Positions 1-5,595 of a stretch of 6,152 bases of DNA are shown here, in pieces. Every line of letters begins with the position of its first letter. The first letter of the stretch is position 1. Location of the stretch: positions 1 through 6,152 of the forward strand of contig JAUZOU010000187.1 in NCBI GenBank assembly GCA_030706285.1, in the 5' to 3' direction. A program made the position numbers and the translations under genes. The notes under the pieces were generated by a model. The model saw only the letters and a program-made list of their open reading frames with translations. It was not told the origin of the DNA and ran no database searches. The stretch comes from Bacteroidota bacterium. Lineage in GTDB: Bacteria; Bacteroidota; Bacteroidia; Bacteroidales; UBA1402.

Positions 1-750
1 GAACAGGTTGCAGATCGCAACAGCTTCATTCAGCAAACCGCCTCCATTTCCACGCAAATCAAAGATCAGTTTCTGAGCGCCCTGGTTTTTTAACTCCAGA
101 AAAGCGTGACGCACTTCCTGAGAAGCTTTGTCGGTAAATCCGCTAAGATTGATATAACCAGTCTTCGGCCCAACAAGGCCGTAATAGCCCACCTGATTGA
201 TCAGAACAAGTTGACGGATGATCTTTTTGGTGATGGGATGCGAAACACCTTCACGTTTCACCACGACTTTCACTTCCGTACCGGGCTGACCTTTCAGCAA
301 TTCACTGGCCCGTTGACTGTTTCCTCCGGACATCTTGACATTGTTAATCTCCAGCAGTTCATCTCCGGCCAAAATTCCTGCTTTTTGGGCTGGCGTGTTC
401 TCGTATGTTTCCGTTACCACGACCTTATCTTTATAGGGGCGGATCATAGCTCCCACACCACCGTATTCTCCAGTGGTCAAAAATTTCAGGTCACCTGTCT
501 CAGACTCAGGTATATAGTTGGTGTACGGATCGAAGGACGCCATCATGCCGTTAATAGCATTGTTCAGGATCTTTTCCGGAGAAAGACTATCTACATAATA
601 CTCATCCAGTTCCCTATACAGCGAATGCAGCACATCGAATTGGCGGGAGACATCGAAACTTTTTTGTCCGTAGGCCCCGGAAACGAATAAAACCATGCTT
701 GCAGCGACAGCAAGCGACCGGAAATAACCAGCTCCTGAGAATTTATACAT
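1..750 (-). CDS. S41 family C-terminal processing peptidase, PDZ-containing, exported (partial, 3' end missing)
   Basis: This is the first 250 codons of a carboxy-terminal processing serine protease that would act in the periplasm, trimming or degrading proteins from their C-termini. I translated it by hand from the ATG at 750-748, and the frame stays open to the left edge. Residues 1-28 look like a signal peptide (basic start, hydrophobic 13-24, possible cleavage after AYG). Residues 33-90 form the helical N-terminal region typical of bacteroidetal CTPs (ELDEYYVD, ASFDPYTNYIP). A PDZ domain follows at about 92-175, with the GEYGGVG carboxylate loop at 94-100 and NTPAQKAGILAGDELLEIN at 118-136. 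The S41 core starts near 197, with FDLRGNGGGLLNEAV at 230-244. The catalytic Ser and Lys would lie beyond the window, so activity cannot be judged. It begins 4 bases after the kinase stop, so co-transcription is likely. An AAAGGT directly abuts the ATG, too close to be a normal ribosome site. Substrate unknown. Confidence 0.93.
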   Translation of the reverse strand, partial: MYKFSGAGYFRSLAVAASMVLFVSGAYGQKSFDVSRQFDVLHSLYRELDEYYVDSLSPEKILNNAINGMMASFDPYTNYIPESETGDLKFLTTGEYGGVGAMIRPYKDKVVVTETYENTPAQKAGILAGDELLEINNVKMSGGNSQRASELLKGQPGTEVKVVVKREGVSHPITKKIIRQLVLINQVGYYGLVGPKTGYINLSGFTDKASQEVRHAFLELKNQGAQKLIFDLRGNGGGLLNEAVAICNLF

Positions 751-754
751 ACCT

Positions 755-1744
755 TTATTCTACTAAAATATCTATTGCATTAAACGCATTCATCACAGCA
801 TCCCAACCTGTCTGGTCAATTTTCGAACCAACGTATTCGATGACTTTTCCGGCTGCAATTGAACCATACCGAAGGCATTCCGAAAAATCCTTCCGGTTGG
901 CAACTCCGTATAGAAAGCCTGCGGCAAACAAATCACCGGCTCCAGTCGTATCAACGCGGGTGGCAGAGGAAGCAGGCATCCGGACAACGTTTCCATCCTG
1001 TTTACCGATAGCCCCTTTTTTACCTAATTTCACGACAGCGGTTTCAACTTGTCCGGCCATCCATTCCAACGCGGCTTCCGGTTCCAGTCCAGTGAGTGAT
1101 TTGGCTTCCTCCTCGTTGGCAAAAACGATATCGACCTGAGTTTGGATCAATTCTTTGAGGAAATCAAGGTTTCCTTCCACCACGTTGTAACTTGCCAAAT
1201 CGAGGGCCACTTTGAGACCGGCATCTTTGGCCATCCGGATAGCGGTGCGAATCAATTCATGATTTTGGACCAAGTAACCTTCTATATAAAATAGGTCGTA
1301 TCCATCGAACAGCGCAGGTTTCAGCATGGAGGCTTCCATAGATGCCGCAGCACCCAGATAAGTGGCAAACGTCCGCTCATGGTCAGGAGTGATGAAAACA
1401 ATGGATTGACCTGAAGGCTGGCTGTCTTCCAGCAAATAGGGAGCCACTCCGTAGGAGAGCAGGTCGTTCCGGTAATTGTCGCCCACTTCGTCCTGATGGA
1501 CGGTCCCGATAAATCCGGCTTTGACACCCATTTTTGAGACCCCGGTTATGGTATTGGCCGCTGAACCGCCACAGGCCATTTGTTTTGGTAACTCTTTGAT
1601 TCGTTTCTGCAACTGCAGGAAAAGAGGTTGATCGATCAGCTGCATGCTGCCTTTGGGTAATCCGAGTTCCGACAATATTATATCTGAATCGACCTGAATC
1701 AGGACATCAGTCAACGCATTTCCCATTCCCAGGATCCTATACAT
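755..1744 (-). CDS. PfkB/ribokinase-family sugar or nucleoside kinase
   Basis: A complete 329-residue cytoplasmic kinase of the ribokinase (PfkB) fold, transferring the gamma-phosphate of ATP to a hydroxymethyl group of a sugar or nucleoside. The N-terminus has the substrate-site strand GMGNALTD (6-13) with Asp13. The first PfkB signature region shows GGSAANT at 59-65. The second signature is DTTGAGDLFAAGFLYG at 265-280, where the GAGD Asp271 is the expected catalytic base and the Gly-rich turn forms the anion hole. ANEEEA (209-214) and VVKLGKKG (237-244) are typical of the nucleotide-binding half. Length matches the family. Relatives in Bacteroidota are often labelled adenosine kinase or carbohydrate kinase, but the lid residues do not let me choose the substrate. 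The start is well supported because the family begins just before this first strand. It leads a leftward unit with the S41 peptidase. An exact TAnnTTTG element lies 17 bases upstream, and no Shine-Dalgarno sequence is visible. Confidence 0.93.
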   Translation of the reverse strand: MYRILGMGNALTDVLIQVDSDIILSELGLPKGSMQLIDQPLFLQLQKRIKELPKQMACGGSAANTITGVSKMGVKAGFIGTVHQDEVGDNYRNDLLSYGVAPYLLEDSQPSGQSIVFITPDHERTFATYLGAAASMEASMLKPALFDGYDLFYIEGYLVQNHELIRTAIRMAKDAGLKVALDLASYNVVEGNLDFLKELIQTQVDIVFANEEEAKSLTGLEPEAALEWMAGQVETAVVKLGKKGAIGKQDGNVVRMPASSATRVDTTGAGDLFAAGFLYGVANRKDFSECLRYGSIAAGKVIEYVGSKIDQTGWDAVMNAFNAIDILVE

Positions 1745-1761
1745 ACTTGGTAATTTTTTGG

Positions 1762-1769
1762 CAAAGATA
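1762..1769 (-). promoter_or_regulatory. Bacteroidota-type -7 element of the kinase-protease promoter
   Basis: On the minus strand this reads TATCTTTG, an exact match to the Bacteroidota housekeeping -7 consensus TAnnTTTG. It ends 17 bases before the kinase ATG, so transcription would start roughly 10 bases before the start codon and give a very short leader. I found no TTG at the usual 19-21-base distance upstream, so the -33 half is weak or missing. The element abuts the -33 element of the divergent tRNA promoter. Confidence 0.55.
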
Positions 1770-1800
1770 TTGCATTATTCGAGAAATACCCTTACTTTTG
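1769..1800 (+). promoter_or_regulatory. Bacteroidota-type promoter of the tRNA-Asn pair
   Basis: ATTG at 1769-1772 serves as the -33 element. A 20-base spacer follows, then TACTTTTG at 1793-1800, an exact match to the -7 consensus TAnnTTTG. Both motif and spacing fit the known sigma-ABfr promoter architecture of Bacteroidota. The expected start of transcription is about 1805-1808, giving a leader of about 22-25 bases ahead of the first tRNA. Confidence 0.72.
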
Positions 1801-1829
1801 CAACGCATTTTTAGAGGCATATAAATCAT

Positions 1830-1903
1830 TCTTCAGTAGCTCAGTTGGTTAGAGCACCTGACTGTTAATCAGGGGGTCGTAGGTTCAAGTCCTACCTGAA
1901 GAG
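1830..1903 (+). tRNA. tRNA-Asn (anticodon GTT), first copy
   Basis: A complete 74-base cloverleaf. The acceptor strands TCTTCAG (1830-1836) and CTGAAGA (1896-1902) pair perfectly. The D stem is GCTC/GAGC (1839-1842 with 1852-1855). The anticodon stem is CCTGA/TCAGG (1857-1861 with 1869-1873), around loop CTGTTAA with anticodon GTT at 1864-1866. The T stem is GTAGG/CCTAC (1879-1883 with 1891-1895) with loop TTCAAGT. The U1-A72 pair and discriminator G73 are those of bacterial tRNA-Asn. CCA is not encoded (GCTAA follows), so it must be added after transcription. The copy is identical to the second one. Confidence 0.97.
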
Positions 1904-1924
1904 CTAACATCTTCAGATATTTAT

Positions 1925-1998
1925 TCTTCAGTAGCTCAGTTGGTTAGAGCACCTGACTGTTAATCAGGGGGTCGTAGGTTCAAGTCCTACCTGAAGAG
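1925..1998 (+). tRNA. tRNA-Asn (anticodon GTT), second copy
   Basis: Identical base for base to the copy 95 bases upstream, with the same cloverleaf, the anticodon GTT at 1959-1961, discriminator G at 1998 and no encoded CCA (CTTAA follows). It shares the upstream promoter and is followed almost at once by a terminator hairpin, so the two tRNAs are most likely made as one short precursor and separated by nucleases. A recent duplication or ongoing gene conversion would explain the perfect identity. Confidence 0.97.
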
Positions 1999-2001
1999 CT
2001 T

Positions 2002-2032
2002 AAGCCGACACGTTTTAGTCGGCTTTTCTTTT
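2002..2032 (+). terminator. Factor-independent terminator of the tRNA unit
   Basis: AAGCCGAC (2002-2009) pairs perfectly with GTCGGCTT (2018-2025) around an 8-base loop (ACGTTTTA). The second arm runs into a T-rich tail at 2024-2032 broken by a single C. It begins only 3 bases after the discriminator base of the second tRNA, so the hairpin forms the precursor's 3' trailer. The minus strand lacks a T tail after the stem, so it should act rightward only. Confidence 0.88.
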
Positions 2033-2055
2033 ATCATCAACCTGGTTTTGAAGCC

Positions 2056-2583
2056 ATGACACGTCATCCTCTTGAAAAATTCCGGTTTTGCCCGGTTTGT
2101 GGTTCCTCAGAATGGGTAATCAACAACGAAAAATCCAAACGCTGTCTCCATTGTAACTTTGTCTATTATGCCAATGTATCAGCCGCGGTTGCCGTCTTTA
2201 TACGCAATAAGGAAGGGGCATTGCTGGTCTGCAGGCGAAAGAAGAATCCGGCTGCTGGAACTCTCGATCTGCCAGGCGGATTCGTTGACATCAGAGAAAC
2301 AGCACAAGAAGCTGTGATCCGTGAAATTCACGAAGAATTGGGAATTCATGTAACATCTATGACCTTTCTAACGTCTATACCCAATGAATACGTGTATTCA
2401 GACATGACCATCCATACACTCGACTTGCTGTTCGATTGCGAGGTTGGGGATTTCTCCTGTATGGAAGCGGCGGATGACGTGGCAGACGCTTTTTTCATGC
2501 CTCTTAACACAATTTCACCCGATGATTTCGGCCTGAATTCAATAAAAAAAGGTATCATTGCGTTCTTAAATAAAAACATATGA
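2056..2583 (+). CDS. Nudix hydrolase with N-terminal zinc ribbon
   Basis: A complete 175-residue cytoplasmic enzyme that should hydrolyse a nucleoside diphosphate linked to another moiety, using divalent metal. Two CxxC pairs (Cys12/Cys15 and Cys30/Cys33) form a probable zinc ribbon. The Nudix fold starts near residue 42, and the Nudix box is a perfect fit to GX5EX7REUXEEXGU: Gly75, Glu81, Arg89-Glu90-Ile91, Glu93-Glu94, Gly96-Ile97. It resembles the zinc-ribbon half of NudC, but it is shorter and lacks the SQPWPFPxS motif that marks NADH pyrophosphatases, so I do not call it NudC. Substrate is unknown. The ATG lies 23 bases after the tRNA terminator tail with no Shine-Dalgarno sequence. Its TGA overlaps the ATG of the TPR gene (ATGA at 2580-2583), so the two are probably translationally coupled. 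Confidence 0.92.
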   Translation: MTRHPLEKFRFCPVCGSSEWVINNEKSKRCLHCNFVYYANVSAAVAVFIRNKEGALLVCRRKKNPAAGTLDLPGGFVDIRETAQEAVIREIHEELGIHVTSMTFLTSIPNEYVYSDMTIHTLDLLFDCEVGDFSCMEAADDVADAFFMPLNTISPDDFGLNSIKKGIIAFLNKNI

Positions 2584-5500
2584 AGCGAATAGTGATTGCC
2601 GGACTTCTTCTTGTCTCGACATGCCTGTCGTCATGGGCTCAGCAGAGCTCTCCGCAGGGAGATCCTGATCATTTGTTTTTTCTGGCAACTGAGCAATTTC
2701 AAACCGGCGAATATGCCGGCAGTTTTCGCGCCATCGAAACCTGGCTCGAAGAATCGCACAATCCGGCTTACCTGGAAGAGGCGAGTTTCATCAGAGCTGC
2801 TTGCGCGTACGAACTCAACCGGAATGAAACGAGCGTCCTGCTGATTGACTTTCTGACAAAATACCCGGCTTCTCCCTATTCCGAAAGAGCTTGCTTTTTA
2901 TTAGGCTGCTGCGCCATGAATGCCGGCCAGTACAACGATGCCTTGTCCTTCTTCCGCCGTTGTCCCGAATCGTCCCTGCAGCCGGATGAACAGACGGAAC
3001 TCCGGTTCAGGTATGCTTATATTTCCATGCGCCTGTCCGATTACAAATCGGCCCGCATCCTATTTACGGAACTGGCCAATGGTGAAAGCCGGTATGCCGC
3101 CTCATCAGGCTATTTTTTGGCCTATATGGATTATGCCGAAGGAAAATATCGCGAAGCCGCCTCCTCGTTTAAAAATTATGCAGACAACGATCAGCTCAAT
3201 GGGGCGCTGCCTTGTTTCACCGTTCAGTTGCTGTATGCGTCAGGATCGATCGATGCTGCCATCCAACTGGCCCATGAAGTGCTGCCGACGGTCAAAGATT
3301 CTCTGCAGAAAACAGAGCTGATCCGCCTGCTGGCAGCTGCCAATTTTGATAAAAAAGAGTACGACGAATCCAGGAAATACTACATCGAATACTTAACTAA
3401 TTCGCCGAAAGTACACCGCACCGATAACTACCGGATCGGAGTGCTGAACTACATGGGCTATGAATACAGCAGGGCCGAAACCCGCCTGTCTGAAGTTGCC
3501 GGCAAAGAAGATGCCATCGGACAAAGTGCCAGCTACCACCTGGGCCTTTGCTACCTGAAAGACAAGAACTACGATCAAGCGCGCATGTGCTTCGAACAGG
3601 CCAGCCTGACCGATTTCGACAAAAGCACGAAAGAAAAAGCGTTGTACAATTATGCCGTTATCTGTTATGAAACATCCTATTCGGCCTTCAACGAGCAAGT
3701 AACAGCCTTTCAGCGCTTTCTGGACGAATTTCCGCAATCATCGCTGGTGGACAATGCCAACGGTTACCTGGCTGAGGCATTGCTGTCGTCAAAAGACTAT
3801 AAAAACGCCCTGGCTGCGCTCGAACGAGTGGCTAAACCTGACGACAACCTGCTGAAAACCAAAATCAGGATTCTGTTTATGCTTGGCGTCGAGTCGTTCG
3901 ACAACAAGGACTACAGCAATGCTCTGCACTATTTCAACCTGTCAACCGATCTGTCCGGCAAGCTTTCTGTGCCGGTGGCCGAAACCTATTACTGGAGAGG
4001 GGAAGCTTATTATCAGCTGCATCAATACGGACAAGCGCTGGCAGACTACAGACGTTTCTCAGAACAGCCTGAGGTCAAGGATCTGAAAGCCTGGCCTTCC
4101 ACTCTTTACGGACTTGGCTACAGCAACTTTGAGCTGAAAAAATATCCGGAATCTGTCAAATGGTTTGAAAAATTCACGTTGCTGGCAAATGCTGAACGTG
4201 ACAGCCGCTACCCGGATGTTCTGTGCCGCATCGGAGACAGTTACTTGCTGCTGAAAAATTACGGAATGGCCGTAAAAATCTATCAGCAAGCCGACAACGC
4301 CACAGAAGGAGGCAACGATTATGCTGTCTATCAGGCAGCAATGGCCTTGGGGATCCAGAAAGACTATCAGGCTAAGCTGACAATGCTAACCCAGTTTGGG
4401 GCGCGGTTTGCCACGTCCGATTACGCGGACGACGTGTTGTTCGAAACAGGGAAAACTTACGTCGACTTACGGAGAAATGAGGAAGCCATCGCTGCTTTCT
4501 CCCGTCTGATGGATTCTTGTCAGACGAGCCCACTGGCCAGTAAGGCAGGTCTCGAAATGGCTCAACTGCATATGAACGATAAGGACACAGCACAGGCCAT
4601 CACCGATTACAAACGCATCATCGAAACCTACCCGGGCAGTCCGGAAGCCCAAACCGCCTTACCCCGACTGAAAAAAATCTATGCCAGTACCAATTCAGTT
4701 TCCGACTACGTCAGCTACACCAGCGGCCTGAAAGCCCCGGTGATCCTTGCTTCGGACGAACAGGATTCACTCAGTTATACGACCGCCGAGACGTTGCTGA
4801 CAGATGGAAAAAGTCAGGCTGCCGACTCGGCTTTTCAGAAATACCTCACCGATTTTCCCAACGGGCATCACGTGATAGACAGCCACTACCACCTGGCCAA
4901 ACTAAGGATCAAAGCCGGAAATCCGAGTGACGCCATCCCTCACCTCACTACCCTTTCCGAACAAGCAGGAAGCCGTTATCAGGCTGAATGTCTTAATCTG
5001 CTGGCTGAAGCTTATTACGCTCAAAAAGATTACCAGGAGGCCATCGACAACTTTACCCAACTGGAGAAGCTGGCCGTTACCAAAAACGACCGCATGGTTG
5101 CCAGAACAGGCATTCTCCGTTGCAAATACGGCCTCGGTATGGAGAAGGAGGTCATAGCAGCAGCCACCAACATCTTGTCAGAAAAGGGCATTGATGCGAA
5201 CCTGCTGAAAGAAGCACGTTATTATCGGGCTAAAAGCTATCTGAACACAGGCAAAAAAGAATTAGCGAAACCCGATCTAATCTTGCTTTCAACGGAAGTT
5301 CAGACTGTATACGGAGCTGAATCCCGTTTCTTGTTGGCTGAACTCTATTTCAACCAAAAAAACCTGAAGGAATCCGAGCGGCTCATCAACAAGACCATCC
5401 AGGAAGGCACCCCGCAATCCTACTGGCTGGCTCAGAGTTTCCTCCTGCTTTCAGATATTTATGTAGAACGAAAAGATGATTTCCAGGCCAAACAGTATTT

Positions 5501-5591
5501 GTTAAGCCTGAAAGAAAACTATAAAGCGGACGACGACATAGCCGGACTCATTCAAGCCCGTCTGGATAAAATTGCTCAACGAAACCATTAA
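2580..5591 (+). CDS. Large exported tetratricopeptide-repeat (TPR) protein
   Basis: A complete 1003-residue protein made almost wholly of TPR helical hairpins, expected in the periplasm or on the inner face of the outer membrane as a protein-binding scaffold. Residues 1-20 are a signal peptide (MKR, hydrophobic 4-16, likely cleavage after SWA at 18-20). Clear TPR units lie near 103-132, 174-204, 316-345, 431-458, 466-496, 506-534, 544-571, 616-644, 653-683, 766-794, 802-830, 914-941 and 948-980. Many show the small-residue/aromatic pattern, for example YWRGEAYYQLHQYGQALADY at 471-490. The stretch 633-700, with ETYPGSPEA at 682-690, resembles CpoB/YbgF-type and BamD-type envelope TPRs. No catalytic domain is visible. 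Proteins of this size and layout are widespread in Bacteroidota, but I know of no established function. The start overlaps the Nudix stop by four bases, and the barrel gene follows 4 bases after the stop, so a role alongside the barrel is likely. Confidence 0.92.
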   Translation: MKRIVIAGLLLVSTCLSSWAQQSSPQGDPDHLFFLATEQFQTGEYAGSFRAIETWLEESHNPAYLEEASFIRAACAYELNRNETSVLLIDFLTKYPASPYSERACFLLGCCAMNAGQYNDALSFFRRCPESSLQPDEQTELRFRYAYISMRLSDYKSARILFTELANGESRYAASSGYFLAYMDYAEGKYREAASSFKNYADNDQLNGALPCFTVQLLYASGSIDAAIQLAHEVLPTVKDSLQKTELIRLLAAANFDKKEYDESRKYYIEYLTNSPKVHRTDNYRIGVLNYMGYEYSRAETRLSEVAGKEDAIGQSASYHLGLCYLKDKNYDQARMCFEQASLTDFDKSTKEKALYNYAVICYETSYSAFNEQVTAFQRFLDEFPQSSLVDNANGYLAEALLSSKDYKNALAALERVAKPDDNLLKTKIRILFMLGVESFDNKDYSNALHYFNLSTDLSGKLSVPVAETYYWRGEAYYQLHQYGQALADYRRFSEQPEVKDLKAWPSTLYGLGYSNFELKKYPESVKWFEKFTLLANAERDSRYPDVLCRIGDSYLLLKNYGMAVKIYQQADNATEGGNDYAVYQAAMALGIQKDYQAKLTMLTQFGARFATSDYADDVLFETGKTYVDLRRNEEAIAAFSRLMDSCQTSPLASKAGLEMAQLHMNDKDTAQAITDYKRIIETYPGSPEAQTALPRLKKIYASTNSVSDYVSYTSGLKAPVILASDEQDSLSYTTAETLLTDGKSQAADSAFQKYLTDFPNGHHVIDSHYHLAKLRIKAGNPSDAIPHLTTLSEQAGSRYQAECLNLLAEAYYAQKDYQEAIDNFTQLEKLAVTKNDRMVARTGILRCKYGLGMEKEVIAAATNILSEKGIDANLLKEARYYRAKSYLNTGKKELAKPDLILLSTEVQTVYGAESRFLLAELYFNQKNLKESERLINKTIQEGTPQSYWLAQSFLLLSDIYVERKDDFQAKQYLLSLKENYKADDDIAGLIQARLDKIAQRNH

Positions 5592-5595
5592 ACCG

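Larger units (their letters stand above)
1828..2000 (+). repeat. Tandem direct repeat: two 78-bp perfect copies with a 17-bp spacer
   Basis: Bases 1828-1905 and 1923-2000 are identical, extending 2 bases beyond the tRNA at each end (ATT before the acceptor pairs, GCT after). The copies diverge abruptly on both sides. The 17-base spacer (1906-1922) holds a further TCTTCAG at 1910-1916, the same as the 5' acceptor strand. The arrangement could expand or contract by recombination and could be collapsed by short-read assembly. Confidence 0.95.

Noticed and set aside
106..690. A 194-codon open frame on the plus strand opposite the S41 peptidase
   Set aside because: The minus strand encodes recognisable signal-peptide, PDZ and S41 motifs over the same bases. 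The plus-strand product has no recognisable features and is a shadow.
699..1139. A 146-codon plus-strand frame opposite the kinase 3' half
   Set aside because: It covers the strongly conserved DTTGAGD region of the kinase on the other strand and is explained by that coding constraint.
1828..2000. tRNA-Asn pair as the edge of an integrated element (attachment site)
   Set aside because: No integrase or partial tRNA fragment was found. The flanking genes look like ordinary core genes, and both tRNA copies are intact.
2580..2639. Possible lipoprotein signal at the start of the TPR protein (Cys15 after VST)
   Set aside because: Thr just before the Cys fits the lipobox poorly, and a good signal peptidase I site (SWA then QQ) follows at residues 18-20.
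3393..3737. A 114-codon minus-strand frame inside the TPR gene
   Set aside because: The plus strand carries continuous TPR repeats here. The antisense product has no family features or start signals.
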